DNA of 64,000 nucleotides, taken from positions 1 to 64,000 of the forward strand of contig WNNJ02000867.1 in NCBI GenBank assembly GCA_012934845.2, read 5' to 3'. Positions within the stretch are counted from its first letter, which is position 1; each line of letters begins with the position of its first letter. A program made the position numbers and the translations under genes. Shown in pieces: positions 10,741 to 22,859 of the stretch. The notes beneath the pieces were generated by a model. It saw nothing but the letters and a program-made list of their open reading frames with translations. It searched no databases and was not told the DNA's origin. This DNA is from Pomphorhynchus laevis. Its lineage: Eukaryota > Acanthocephala > Palaeacanthocephala > Echinorhynchida > Pomphorhynchidae.

Positions 10741-13400
10741 GTTCACGTTATATAGCTTTATATTACGAATAAGCTTTACGAATGAGCTTTATATTGATAA
10801 AAGTAATGTCATCATGCCTCCACAGGAGAAAATCGGAATTCAAATTTAATGATAATGCGTCCATCTGAGATATGGACATGTAGAAACAGGATTAGCGCAA
10901 TGAAGAACGAATTATATGCGATAAAATGCTAGGTATAAGTAACGAACTTGATGTATTATTAATAAATTGATTTAAAAAAGACAAAATTTATTTATTATTA
11001 TTTATTATTTACTAACATTTACTATTCAAACAAGTTTTATTTGTTATCACTTTGTATACTTTATTTTTGATTTTAGCATAATAAGAGAAATACAATTTAT
11101 TATAATCTATCGATTATAAAGTTGTTTCTTATTATTTAACAATTGGACATGTTTGGATATGGATAATGGCAAAATACACAAATACTTTTTTTGGAAGTGG
11201 AATTAATTAAACTTTTAACAAAGTTTGTCTTGATAACATGTAGTGATTCTCACCATCGATGCATGGCTATATGCATTTTACTGATGATTTCAAGCAATTC
11301 ACTATGATTTAAAATATTTTATTGTTACTTAAAACATGATAGTGTAAATCACAGTAAAAATTTGTTTTGAAGAAATATTATCATACATTCATTGTCTCGT
11401 GAACTTCTCAACGAAACAAGAAAGATTGTGGGACATTCTTTCTTGACATTCATTCTTTCGGGACACACAAGGGCCTATAATTTGTTGAATACATATCAAA
11501 CTAATGACAGCTTAATAATATCTTTTACTCCTATTCAACAATTTGCCAATAAAATTCATTCTAAATTCTATTATTCGTCTTATTAATTTTAATGGTTAAA
11601 TGGTTTTTAAAGATATGCATCAATTGGTGTTTGGGAATATAAAGAGATTAATCACAGGGGAGGATACTATGTTTATGTTACAAAAAAAGAAAAATATTGG
11701 AAAACAAAAGTTTTGTTATTATAAAGTCAATTGGTCCTTATAAAATATACTTTCTATAACTTAGAAATTCAAATATGTATTTTTGTAAATCTTTGTGAGA
11801 TTCTTCCAGATCAAAATTTTGACTTTGCAATTTTAAATTGAAAAATGACCAGAATTTGACCAGGATGAAAAATGACCAGAATTTGACCAGGATGAAAAAT
11901 TACCAGAATGCATTTTATACAAAATACATTTTCGTATCTAGGCTTTGTCATTTAAAGCGACGCTAGCACGAGTGATGACACCCCGAGCACGAAATGAGCA
12001 TGATATGTGATAGCAAAATGTGACGGGGTGATAAGTGACTGCCTCATATCTTACCGCCTATAAGAAAAAGTATATAAAACTGTTGCACGCCCAGTGGGAC
12101 TATATGGGATTGAATGCTGACCTGCAACATTGAAACAAAAATAAGTCATGTATGTCATTCAATGTAAATGCTGAGATGGACATTAGGCATCTTTCGCCTT
12201 TACAACATTAGAAACGAAAATTTTATTATTTTCAGTTTTTATTTATTTGCTAATACAATTTATTATATTTATTTTTCATTATTTTCTTTCGTTTCTAATA
12301 AAAAAATATGTATATTAAAAATATTTATATTTAAAATATAAATTTCTTTTCAAAGAGATTTATATTTTCTGACAATGTTAGATGAACATAACAAAGTATA
12401 TAAATAATAAGTTATACGCGTCGCTGCTTTGCTGTTTCTGTTCTTCGTTAAGCTCCTTTTTAAATGACGTTTAAACAACAAATTAAATTTGAGCAACTCG
12501 TTTTATACTTTACTTGTCCCTACTTTCACAATAGTTCGAAATTTTGTAATCCCGCAATAAAATTATTTTATTTGACTACCTAGTCCAAATTGAGAATAAA
12601 TCGAAATAAATGGTTTTCTTTAAATCATGAATGCTATGATGCTATAATTCGGTGTTTTTTGCATTCACTTTTGTAAGATTATATTATCAGTTAATGATAA
12701 TTTATTAACTACTAATCTAATATAAAAAATAATACATAAAATATTTTATTAACTTACTAATATTTTATGCTAAATTATGTTGTATTTATTATTTCAAATA
12801 TGGATATAAATAATATGTAATAATTTATATTTCAACGTCATAATACAGTCTCTTATTGCAATTGCTTTTGTGAGATTTATATTAAAAATTAATTTTATAA
12901 TAATGCATGTTTAAACATTTGTTTATTATTAACCAATTATAGGTCACAATATTAACTCATTTTTAAGGTTTTAAATAAATGTTAACTTTCTGAAATTTAT
13001 ATTGTGTCTTCATCGTTCAAGCATAAAACTTTTTACTAACCAAACCATTTAAGAAATGATATTCATAACATGATGGATGCTAGTTTTTTGAGAAACATTA
13101 CCATAATGTTTTTTAATTCATAATTTTTTAAAATTTATTTGTAGCCTCAGTTAAGTGATAAAATACTCGTTAATCACAATTGATTAAAATTATCAGATCC
13201 AACTACATAATTGATCCGTTTTTACTAATTTTGATCAGCGAAGTTAAAACTAGTTCAATGTTGATTATTTATAAAGTTATTATCAAAATTATTATTATTT
13301 ATTATTAAATTATTTACGTAATAATTAAATAATTAAATAATAATTGAGTATCTTTTTGATTATTTTATTCTATTGTATGCCATATACTCAATATAATTGT
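10741..13400. other. AT-rich intergenic region
   Basis: No convincing gene. A 27-bp unit AAAATGACCAGAATTTGACC plus AGGATG is repeated about 2.5 times at 11841-11908. A GC-richer patch at 11940-12200 contains a TATATAAAA box at about 12069 and short open frames too small to call. Everything else is low-complexity AT-rich sequence. Confidence 0.5.
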
Positions 13401-13404
13401 ATTT

Positions 13405-13919
13405 AAAAAAGGATTTATTTTAAAGTGGCAAATGCGTGCCAGCGCACGCTTACATGACCACAACAAAACAAAACTGTGAATCAGGTGTCGAGAAGGTGTG
13501 AACGGAGGAGGTGTTTGAATGTGATAAAGGAGGGAGCGCGGCGGACGTCGAGAGGGAGTTGATTCCAGGCGAGTGAGGCGGCGACGAGGAAGGATCGGAG
13601 ACCGTAGTTGTTGGAGTAATTAGGAACGTGGAGTAAGAGGGTATGACAGGAACGAAGCGATAGCGAGGTGGGGCGAGTATCGTCTAAGAAAGGAAGGTTG
13701 ATGAACGATGGGGAGCCGACAGCGATGAGACGAAAAGTAACGAGAAGAAGGCGGAGTTTGATGCGGATGTGGATGGTGGGCCAGGAGAGTTGGGCAAAAT
13801 ATGTGGATGTGTGGTCGAAGCGACGGAGACGAAAGAGCACTCGAACGGCGGTGTTGATTATTCGTTGTAGGGGTAGGATGATGGATTTTGGAGAATTGGC
13901 GAAAAGGCTGAGGCAGTAA
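13405..13919 (-). mobile_element. Young LINE 3' end (RT C-terminus and 3' UTR)
   Basis: The minus strand encodes 140 uninterrupted codons of the C-terminal tail of a LINE reverse transcriptase. Visible blocks are LQRIINTAVRVLFRLRRFDH, the S.LR...L.VP repeat SLRSCHTLLLHVPNYSNNYG, then LRSFLVAASLAWNQLPLDVR and FKHLLRSHLLDT before the stop. The pattern 'WN.LP..R......FK..L' is typical of CR1/L2/Jockey-like elements. The copy is above 50% G+C in a 25% G+C neighbourhood, has no stops, and ends in a 3' UTR with TGGCACGCATTTGCCACT and a short A-rich tail. It is 5'-truncated and apparently recent. A second, much shorter copy of the same 3' end is at 30528-30590. Confidence 0.85.
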
Positions 13920-14084
13920 TCTTTTTCATATTAGGATAAATTGTATTTTATAAAATACAATTTATTTATCCACATAATTTTTCGGTAAAACACAAGCAAA
14001 TATTGCAGTCAGTAAACAGGCAATAAAAAATTTAATATCAGTTAAAAACATGTTAATACTTCAATAGGAATTTAGACAGGTGCG

Positions 14085-14420
14085 CAGACTTCAAGATATC
14101 CGTAGTTTGCCAATATCAGTTAATCCTAATTTAGACAAATGTGGACAAGAAAAAACATGCAGCAAGGATGCACAGGGAGATCTACAGAAAATACATTTAC
14201 ATTGAAGAGAGACTGGATGAATTGGGAATATAAATAATAAAAAAATTATCATGATAGCCATGAATAGAAAGCCTGCATAGTAATGGTCTGTTAATATAAC
14301 AAGCCTGCTGCCACCAAGTCTGTAAAACTATTGGTCTTAAATAAATCTCAATGTTAAGTTTGGATCTTTTCAGAATAAATTCAGATTTATTAATCGAAGC
14401 ACTTGAGTTTTTGGCAAATT
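14085..14420 (-). pseudogene. Decayed coding-like segment with a Cys/His motif, probably LINE C-terminus
   Basis: On the minus strand two overlapping readings are open. One contains EIYLRPIVLQTWWQQACYIN. The other contains VSLQCKCIFCRSPCASLLHV followed by FSCPHLSKLGLTDIGKLRIS. The C-x2-C...H...C spacing resembles the zinc-binding tail that follows the RT in several LINE clades. Strand and class are tentative. Confidence 0.3.
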
Positions 14421-14831
14421 GAAGATCGCGCGAATATAATTAGAGCACTTAGGATAATACGAGATAATATGGCTACAGATGTAGAAGTACATTTCACTGA
14501 AATTCCCACAATGTACTTAATAAACTGTTCTGACAGTTATCTATTTGAACAAAGTTCGAAGAGGATAAGTCCGACCATATTACCGGTAAAAAAATTCTCT
14601 TGAATAAAAATACTAACAATAAAATATATACCCTAAAAATATATGCCTGAAAGCCAATTTTCAGACAGCCATTATTTCGAGGTCAGATGTATTTAGCCAT
14701 ACAATATGATAACATAATCTCGAAATTCAAGAATTAATTATTTATTAATAAATAAAATTTATTAATAATTTATTAATTAACTAATTATTTATCATCTCGA
14801 AAACCTTGAAGTAAAAATATTTTTACTTTAC
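14403..14831. other. AT-rich stretch with one copy of a local direct repeat
   Basis: Bases 14620-14735 (TAAAATATATACC...GAAAGCCA...CATTATTT...) recur in diverged form at 15233-15348, bracketing the candidate exon at 14836-15045. Nothing else recognised. Confidence 0.5.
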
Positions 14832-14835
14832 TCAT

Positions 14836-15045
14836 TCAAATACCTGACTCCTGCATTCCTTCAAATTGATTGGCAAAATCCACGGACGCAAACACGCCCT
14901 CTTACCTGGAGAGTCTCTTTTCATGGATACCACAATAAATTTTGCTTCATTCGTACCCCCTTCATAACCGCACATTAACATGCATCTGTAGGTATTGCCT
15001 CCAATCATGTAATTCCTTGCTTCACGTGTTTCAAAGATGAGCTTG
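14836..15045 (-). CDS. Candidate host exon ending in a consensus donor
   Basis: The minus strand reads LIFETREARNYMIGGNTYRC then MLMCGYEGGTNEAKFIVVSM and KRDSP. The frame stays open past CCAG, where a strong GTAAGAG donor lies at about 14909, phase 1. A plausible pyrimidine-rich acceptor (CAATCTTCGTCAAG) lies just upstream of CTCATC. Codon complexity is well above the AT-rich flanks. The fold was not recognised; two Cys and a Gly-rich turn are visible. If the donor is used, the exon is about 15045-14910 and the rest is intron. Partner exons were not found. It could also be a transposon fragment. Confidence 0.35.
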
Positions 15046-15349
15046 ACGAAGATTGACAAAATACAGAGTCGTTAGCCATTGCAAAGACATTTTATTTTCT
15101 CGGTTTTAATGTATATTTGGTCTTTTTATTTATTTTAGCCTAATGTCGAGAGACTAAGAGGCCAATAGATCATCTCTACATTATTAATATTATGAATATT
15201 ATTTGTTATTATTTCAAATAGCCGTGAATTTAATAAAATATATACTTGAAAGCCACTTTTCAAATATCCATTATTTGGGGGCAAATAAAATATTTGTCAA
15301 AAATATAATAATATTATCTCAAAATTCAAGATAATTTCAAGAATTTTCA

Positions 15350-16430
15350 ATATTTAAAAATTTTATTTTCAAATTATGGATTTTATTAGATGAGCATAAA
15401 ACTGCTCATTTTATTAGATGAGCATGTGGTGTAGTAATACGAATTACAAGTTAAAGTATTTTTTTTATTAATTCAAACGCTCTAATTCAGAACGTTTCAT
15501 CATCAGTAATTTTCTAAAAAGTTAGTAAAAAATAAAGTCAAAGTAGTTGTTTAAAGGCAATCTTCCTACGCTATTATTTTTTAAGTAGATCATAAAATTT
15601 TTCTTGATTTCTAATCATAAAACTTTTCTTCGTTGGTTCAATCAACGTTGTTTTCTTCATAACACCTAATTCAATTAACATTGTGAACATACGAGGGAAT
15701 GGATTTATGCTATTAAAAATGATAATTCACTACCACAGAATGATTAAGAACAACATAAAGTTCTAGTGAACTTGTTAATTTAATTATACGCATCATAAAA
15801 CATATAAAACAGCGTTTCGACAGAATTTTGTCTATTACTTATTGTTAACTAAAAATTCTACACTGATTATTATTTATACCAAACTTAGAACAGTAATTCT
15901 GAAAGTAGATATCACCGTCTTTTTTGTTGCTTTTTTATTTGATGAATTTATCCCTAATTTGTAGAGGGATAAACTGCAAACATTTGACCGGTAAGCACGT
16001 TTTAAGCATTCGAAAGTCGATTTTGGAAACTTTGTGATTTTATATTTAATCGAGAGTAACTTACAAGATTAAATTCTTATAACAAGGCATTTTGCAAACA
16101 ATCTATTAACTTTATAAAGTTATATTTAAATATGTAATATATAATATATCTTTATAAAGATATATTTTTATATAATCAGATTGAATTGATAAAAACTTCT
16201 GGAACTTTTTTAAAATAATGTTGAACTATAACTTTTCGTTTTGGTATTGACACATTTTTATTATAGCGGAATTTTTTTAGATATTAAAATTTTACTTTCT
16301 AGTCGTGAAATCGATGCGAATTGCGCTAGATCATTAAACGCAAGGTTCATGGAAGCTGGACTCCGTAGCTACACTCAATTTCCAATCTGAAAAATTTGAT
16401 TTCGATAAACTCTATCAGTATAATGTATTA
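15350..16430. other. AT-rich intergenic stretch, nothing recognised
   Basis: Contains a short tandem TTTATTAGATGAGCAT (two copies, 15372-15423) but no supported gene. Confidence 0.5.
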
Positions 16431-16431
16431 T

Positions 16432-18767
16432 CTGATGTGTTCCAAACTATTGACCTTTTTTCAATCATCGCCCACTTTTGAACATTTTTGTTTTTTTTTT
16501 AATATCGCCCACCTTGACAGAAAAACTGTTTTAAATTTTATATAAATCTTAATATTCATGTAATAATAACAGTAGATATATGGATGTTAAAAACATAATA
16601 TGTAGATCTGTATTATAAAGTTACAAGCCTCAGTTAGATTATCAATGAATAATAAATAAACCGAATTAAAAAAATACATAAATAAATTTAATGTGATCCT
16701 TGGTTTTGGTGTTTTTTTTTACTATTTCCTCAATTTTAGGCTTAAAGTTTGTAAGCTTCATTCTCACGTCACCTCTCGAACATATGTCTATTCTATTTCT
16801 TTCTTTAGTTATTATTTTATTTGCTGTACTAAAACCACATTGCACTAAATAAAAAGACGGAAAACACAGCAAAATAGTGGTCATTTCAGTCCAAAACGTA
16901 GGATATAAAAACTTCGCCGACTGTGTCATCCATAATCCAAATTGTCCGTCATTTTCATATTTATATTTCAATTCTTCATTGCATTGAAGATCGATAAGTT
17001 CTTCTTGAATGTTTTCTTCAACACATTCAATATCACAGCCAAAGGGGTCAATCATCCATGGCTTAATATGCAAAGAAAATAAATCCGAAAACCTACTAAG
17101 AAATTCCTGCTTTAGAGTAGACAAGTATTTAGAATAATTGAATAAGTCTTGATCAGAAAGAAAAGACTCTACATTTTTCATCTCCTGCATATTTTTAAAG
17201 TTTCTCTTCAATAAGTTGTTCTCAAAAACTTCTATGTTCTCTGTAAAGGCCTTAATAGTACGCTTACAGTCTATCAGAGTAACACGTTTTCCTTACAACT
17301 TCAGCGATATTTCATTAAGCTTTTCTGAAAATAAATGCCATAAAGTTTATATTGTTTTTATGGGCATTCAGCTCGTCTCTTCTATCGAATTCATTTTCTT
17401 CTTCCAGGAAAGAAATAATTATGTCAAATAAGCAAACAAATCTAGCAAGGCAATTACCTTTAGATAACCATCGTATTTCAGTGTGGAGAAGTAATCTATT
17501 GCATTGCTCATTATTGTCTTTTCAGAAAATCTGAAACAATCTGTCACACTTTGGATTTGTCTTTATCTTGTTTACTACTTGGATGACAAGCCTTAAAGAA
17601 GAATTAAGAATAGGACTTATGTTCTTTGCCACCAAGTTATGACGATGTATAATACAGTGGATAGTTAATATTGTTGGACAAATGTTCTTTAAAAATGAAA
17701 TAAACCCCTTATATCTACCAATCATAGCAGGGGCTCCGTCAGTAGCACATGATATCAAATTTTCAAATGGTATTTGTTTTTCTTCGAACCAAGATTCAAC
17801 AACTTCGAATATTGATGCTCCTGTTGTGTCTGTTTTTAAATACTTCATAAATAACATTTCCTCGTGTATTTGAAAATCGTCACCAATAAAGCGGACATGA
17901 CATTAGCAGGGCTTTACTATCGCTAACAGTTGATTCGTCTATTTGAATAGAAAACTTTCTAGTTTTTAGTTTTTCAATTAGCTGTCCTTCAACATCTTCG
18001 GTTATTTCATCTATTCTTCAAATTAAATCGTTGCTTAGTGGAATTGTATTAAAAATTGTTTCGGTATCTTCTATTTTTAAAACTGTTTCGAGAAGAATCT
18101 CAAATGCAGGTTTTAATAGTGTTTCAGCAACGGAATTAGAGCTACAGGTTTTAGAGATTAGTGCAGCAAATTCATAAGAAGAAATCAGTCCTTTTGAACT
18201 TTCAAGTATTCTTTTTAAAAATATTCAATTCATTTATCTAATTTTCCAGCATGGACTATTTTCTGGTGTTCGAGGAGCCTTGAAGGTTTCATAGCTTCAT
18301 TAGAGAACGGTTTGAGACATAAAAGACAGAATGGAATATCTTTCTCATAGGGACTTTCGATGAATCTAAAAGCTAAATACTCTGCACTGTATTTGCGCCA
18401 TATTTTTTTCTTTTGTCATAATAAGGGATAATTTTTATTACAAAAAACTAGAAAGAAATATATAAACTGTAATAAAAATCAATATGGTGCCAAAAATCAT
18501 TTTTTACCATGTAATTAATAACAAATTCGACTTTTTTTTATTTAAAAAACGACTAACACATTTAAAAGTTAAAGTTTACTGCATGTGAACATTAAAATCT
18601 TGTGTAGATTTAAAAATAAATGTTTAAGAAATAACTTTAAACTTTCACATCAAAAATTTTTTAAGATTTTCTTTTTTTGTTTTTATCAATTTTTACAAAC
18701 AAAATCGCCCACCTGGAAAATATTTTCGCCCACTAGTAGGCGATATCGCCCAGGTTGAGAACCCCTG
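16432..18767 (-). mobile_element. hAT DNA transposon, near full-length but decayed
   Basis: The right end reads, on the minus strand, CAGGGGTTCTCAACCTGGGC followed by GATATCGCC, the standard hAT terminus of the ZBED/Charlie-like group. The left end at about 16432 (CTGATGTGTTCCAAACTATT) is a degraded version of the usual CAGTGGTTCCCAAACTTTTG. Multiple ATCGCCCAC motifs lie just inside both ends. Length of about 2.3 kb and one internal transposase gene fit an autonomous copy. The 8 bases outside the right end (GCTTAGAC) are not matched at the left, so the target-site duplication has decayed or the left edge is mis-set. Confidence 0.85.
16666..18420 (-). pseudogene. hAT transposase (ZBED/SCAND3-like), broken
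   Basis: The RNase-H-like transposase is readable in pieces on the minus strand. Around 17857-17522 there is a catalytic-domain block with FENLISCATDGAPAMIGRYK, GFISFLKNICPTILTIHCII and HRHNL. Next, about 17520-17400, is LLLHTEIRWLSKGNCLARF, equivalent to the 'W..RG..L' block. The C-terminal hAT dimerisation region at 17211-16666 has FPSFYLVQCGFSTANKIITK followed by ERNRI. Upstream to about 18420 fragments include LIEKLKTRKFSIQIDES-like sequence. The coding frame is interrupted by at least one stop or shift between blocks, so no active transposase is made. The BED zinc finger is not evident. Confidence 0.8.
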
Positions 18768-18902
18768 GCTTAGACCTTCAGGTATATTCAAATAAGACAA
18801 ATGCGAATCCGTTGATAACGGGGTCACTGAATGACAGAACTTCAAATTAAGTGCGTATTTGTAATCATAATTTGTGTCAAATCTCAAAACACTGCAGTCC
18901 AT
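18768..18902 (-). CDS. 45-codon open segment abutting the hAT end
   Basis: Reading minus from an ATG at 18902 gives MDCSVLRFDTNYDYKYALNL, then KFCHSVTPLSTDSHLSYLNI and PEGLS. It runs without a stop into the transposon terminus. Composition is coding-like (3 Cys, few Asn/Lys runs). It may be a host exon cut by the insertion, but no continuation was found on the far side at 16300-16430. Confidence 0.25.
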
Positions 18903-19500
18903 TCGCTAAACATGGCGACAGGTAACGGAATGTAATAATTTGCATTTGTTATTTACCTTTAACGTTATGACAACGCTAAATTGTATATAATATTAAATTA
19001 GTAAAATCGAATGTTTCCTTTTTAAAAAATAATATTGAAAATAAACGGTTTATCTTATTGAATTTATCTTAATTTATCTTTTGTATGAAAATGCAAATAC
19101 GTGTTTATGAATCCGATAACCGAATTACTATTAATCGTCAAAGTCAATGATACCGTATTTTAACCGAATTGATAAATCTTTGTAGATAGTTGTTGAAGCG
19201 GTCAACATTGACAGCTGCTATATTTAGGTTTATCTGTTTGGACAATGTTAATGAGACTGTCACGATCCACACAAATAATGTCATTTATTTATTATCACAT
19301 TATTATATTATTATATTACAGTGATAACTGTAAATTAAACCTACATCATTTACTATATTTTGACATTCGAGAAATAAATGTCATGGCATTTTTTATTACT
19401 AATTTTTTAAAACTTAATACGAATAGCCTATTATATTTGAAGGCTTATTTGGCAAAATAAAATTAATGACATATAATTTGCATGACAATGACAATTAATA
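18903..19500. other. AT-rich intergenic stretch, nothing recognised
   Basis: No supported gene or repeat. Confidence 0.45.
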
Positions 19501-19830
19501 ACATCCAGGATGCTCCAAGATGACATCTTCGATGTTCATTGAGGAGGAACATAGAAGATGTTCCTTGAGTAGGAACATCTATGTATCTCGAGGAGGAACA
19601 TAATCCTTGAGGAGGAACATCTTCGATGTTCCTCCTCAAGGATAATGAGAGCTTAGAACGGACTTTATTGAATTCAACGAGGCCATTACATATAAAAGAA
19701 TTTTAAATAAGTATTTGATATTTCGCTATACTCTGTTAACATCTTCAGATGCTTATCCATTTGTAGAGACCATCTACAAATGGATAGATGCTTATCCTTC
19801 AGATGCTTATCCATTGTAGATGGTCTCTCT
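19501..19830. repeat. Cluster of hairpins and direct repeats
   Basis: GAGGAGGAACATC-type motifs recur five times. A perfect 19-bp inverted repeat occupies 19603-19643 (ATCCTTGAGGAGGAACATC, 3-nt loop). A second perfect inverted repeat of 14 bp is at 19754-19786 (TATCCATTTGTAGA, 5-nt loop). The latter's left arm plus flank (CAGATGCTTATCCATTTG) is copied again downstream. No coding function seen. Confidence 0.8.
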
Positions 19831-19975
19831 AGTAGTATCATTACGCATTCTGGTAAAAAGGAAACTATTTTTGAATTTTGAATAAAATTTTATTTAAAAT
19901 TCATTATTGTTTTCTTGCAGCTTCAAAATCATAACTTTTTTATTCCTTCATTTCTTTTGCAGTTTTCAAAATAAA

Positions 19976-20077
19976 TACTTGCTTATGAAATTAAAATGTT
20001 TATTTATGAAATCAAAATATTTATATATGAAATTTAAATATTTATTTTTAAAATCAGAATATTTATTTTTGAAATCA
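19976..20077. repeat. 21-bp tandem repeat, about five copies
   Basis: Units such as TGTTTATTTATGAAATCAAA and TATTTATATATGAAATTTAA follow each other with a constant 21-bp period. The plus frame therefore reads as a 7-residue repeat (YLFMKLK-like), but it sits in AT-rich DNA and I do not consider it a gene. Confidence 0.7.
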
Positions 20078-21780
20078 CTTACAACAATTATATTATTAAA
20101 TAATATAATATTTATTATTAAATAATTATCAATAATTTATTATCGAATATTTATATAATATTATTATTTATTACATTATAACAATGCAATATTAATTGAA
20201 ATAAAATAGCGATATGAAACAATATTCGTAATTGTGCATATTCTTTATGACTAGTACACCCTATAATTTCATATGTTTCATTCCATTTATTGCCTAATCA
20301 CTACGATTTTATGATGTTTGGGGCTTAGAATCTTATAATGATTGGTTTGGGTTTCATTCTATTTACATGGTTTAATCTGATTTTGTCATAATCTTGACTT
20401 TAGTTTGTTTGAATTATTAATCTTGTTTCTCAGCGAATTTATAACAATCCAAATAAGCGGATTTAGTATTATAAATAGATTCTTAATTATAGCGTAGATT
20501 ATTCAAAATTATATCAAATATATATCAAATATTATATCAAATTTAATGAGCGTATAATCCCTAATTTTAAGAATGATTATTATTTGATAGCAAATAACAA
20601 TAACTTGCTAAAACAACTTACAATAAAGACTGCTTGTTTTCTGTGTTATATCATTAGCGTAACATCATTAGCATTTAATATAAAAGGAGTAAGTAACATT
20701 ACGCCATTTTAACGTCCTTTAAAAATACATTTATCCCTAAAGTGAATTATTCAATTCAGTAATTATGAACGAGGACACCAGTGCCCTCTCTGAGCGAATT
20801 ATAAGTCTGATGAAAGCTTATAAATCGTTAGCATTATAATCGAAATCTCAGCTCGATTAACCTATTAACCATTCCTAATTCTGCAGGATTATGGGTGGGT
20901 TGTGTCAATATAAAAATAAATACGCTGAATTGTTCCTTACACTGCAATAATTTTAAAAATCTAGATAATACATTCTTGTGCAGAGGTTACGAATAAAAAT
21001 GTTTACATTTTCTACTATTTTGTTGTTTCTTTTTAACATTGCTTTAAGTTTTATCATCAATTTTTTCATTTCTCATCATTTCTTCATCCATTGCGTTAAG
21101 TTATATCAAATATAAATTAGGTCCAGAATTATGTTAATACTTCCCATTTTTGCAAATGTCTTTTCAATCGTTATCAGAAACTTTTAATTTCAAAATATTG
21201 CCATTATTGAGAAAGACTCTTTAACGAAAAAAATAAATGTTTTTCTAAATTAAAGTTAAACACTGAGCTTATTTGGTTTAATCTCTACGAAAATGATTTC
21301 GATTGTGGACATGTAGCAAATGTAAACGACAGAAACAATGTAAGAACTTAGTTGATAAAACATTTTGTATCAATGCGAAATAGACTTAATTTAAAGTAAC
21401 CCGATTTTATGTAAGTAAAGAACATACTTTGATGAAGAGTAAAGACTGTATGCCTAATAAAATCATCAAAATATTATATATTTAAGTAAATTTATTAAAA
21501 TTATAACTTTTATAATTTATGTAGATAAAGAATATACGTTTATGTAGTGTAAGGGCTGTGCGCTCAAAAAATCAAAACATCATCAAAATTTAATAAAATT
21601 AATGTTAATTAAATGTCACACAAATATTAATTTACGAGTCTTAAATTGTGTTATGATTATAAATGAAATTTTATGCAATTGATACACGTATTTAGATCGT
21701 CAAAGCATTGAAAATATTAGATATATTTGGTCATTATGAAAAGTTTTCGATATTAAAATACTCATTTACGAATCTTTAAA
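20078..21780. other. AT-rich intergenic region with one short open frame
   Basis: A 24-codon ATG frame at 20765-20839 (MNEDTSALSERIISLMKAYK then SLAL) has coding-like composition, but has no splice donor of quality and no recognisable homologue. Otherwise nothing supported. Confidence 0.35.
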
Positions 21781-21785
21781 AATTT

Positions 21786-21955
21786 AAAATTAATTAATTT
21801 AAAATTTAATCTTTAAAAATCAAAATTTTTAAATTCTACAAAGTTTATCAAAATTGTTTGAAAAAAAAATTAGTACTTGATGCTGATAATTTTGTTAGTA
21901 ATCATTTTATTGGGTAAAAACAAATTAACACAATTAATGTGACGATTAATGTGAC
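21786..21955 (+). repeat. Left copy of a direct repeat bracketing a LINE fragment
   Basis: Sequence from AAATTGTTTGAAAAA through ACTTGATGCTGATAATTTTG to AACAAATTAA...AATGTGAC (21850-21955) recurs at 22767-22848. Weaker similarity extends about 50 bp further upstream in both. The pair encloses the LINE fragment at 21956-22735. Confidence 0.75.
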
Positions 21956-22735
21956 AGAGTTCCACCGTCAGGTCGTCTGCCGTCAATCCTGCAGACTCCT
22001 GTATGCTCTAAACGCGAAGGGAAGCAAGCGAACGTCAATGCATTCTTTAGAAGATTGTTAGCGTTGGCATGACGGGAATGAGGAGACTTTATTCGGTAAC
22101 AATCCAGCCCTGAGTCCACACGTTACCAACTTTTTTTCCGCAGATAGATCGATACGGAGCACAAAACCGGATTCCCAATCGGATTGCGACGGCTACTGTG
22201 ATGCTAGCGTCATCCAGTACAGTTGCTATTGAGCTAACGAAAATGGCGTTTAATAAATCACAAGCGTAAGCGCTGCTTACTGCTAGCAGCCCGGCGCGGG
22301 CCTCGGTAGTGGTCGCTGAATTTATAAGATCCGCTTGTTTGACCGAATAAATAAGATCTGTCCAATGCTTCTGGTGTTCTTAAACCACTGGACACTCCAA
22401 CCCAATAAACGCGGACCACTCACGAGCTGCATCGGCGAAGTCTTCACTTGCCCCGAAATCACATTCTGATAAATTGGCATCGCACAGGATTTGGGATACT
22501 AGTTGTTGGGATCCCCAAACCGTGGAACTGAAAGCCTGAATGGACATGTCCGTGTATGTTGAGATGCCCAATCCGCCAATCTTAACCGGTAGAGAAGACT
22601 AAAGCCATGCAGTATCGATGATAGGCAAGTTGAGGATGTCCTGCAAAGTCTCGCGTAGCACCACGTCGTACTGCCCACGTACATTGCTTCGGAAACATGG
22701 TGCGCACCGGAGTAGATAATTTAATCGTGGAATGT
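21956..22735 (-). mobile_element. LINE reverse-transcriptase C-terminal fragment
   Basis: On the minus strand the blocks typical of the region behind the RT in many animal LINEs appear in order. They are LPVKIGGLGISTYTDMSIQA-type sequence, SEDFADAAREWSAFIG, RAGLLAVSSAYACDLLNAIF, AVAIRLGIRFCAPYR with CGKKV, then a stretch with HANANNLLKNALTFACFPSR and GRRPDGGTL. This matches 'LP...GGLGI... RLG...C..CG..VD..G.H...C... RH...N..L..AL..A..P...EP.G....G.RPDG.T'. Several shifts and stops break it. It is GC-richer than its surroundings. No RT palm and no 3' tail are present. Confidence 0.8.
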
Positions 22736-22766
22736 TGAAAAATTTAAAATTTTATCTTTAACAATT

Positions 22767-22848
22767 AAAATTGTTTGAAAAAATAAGTACTTGATGCTGA
22801 TAATTTTGTTAGTAATCATTTTATTGGGTTATAACAAATTAATGTGAC
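22767..22848 (+). repeat. Right copy of the direct repeat bracketing the LINE fragment
   Basis: Matches 21850-21955 with a few indels. See the left copy. Confidence 0.75.
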
Positions 22849-22859
22849 ATTTGTAGCAT

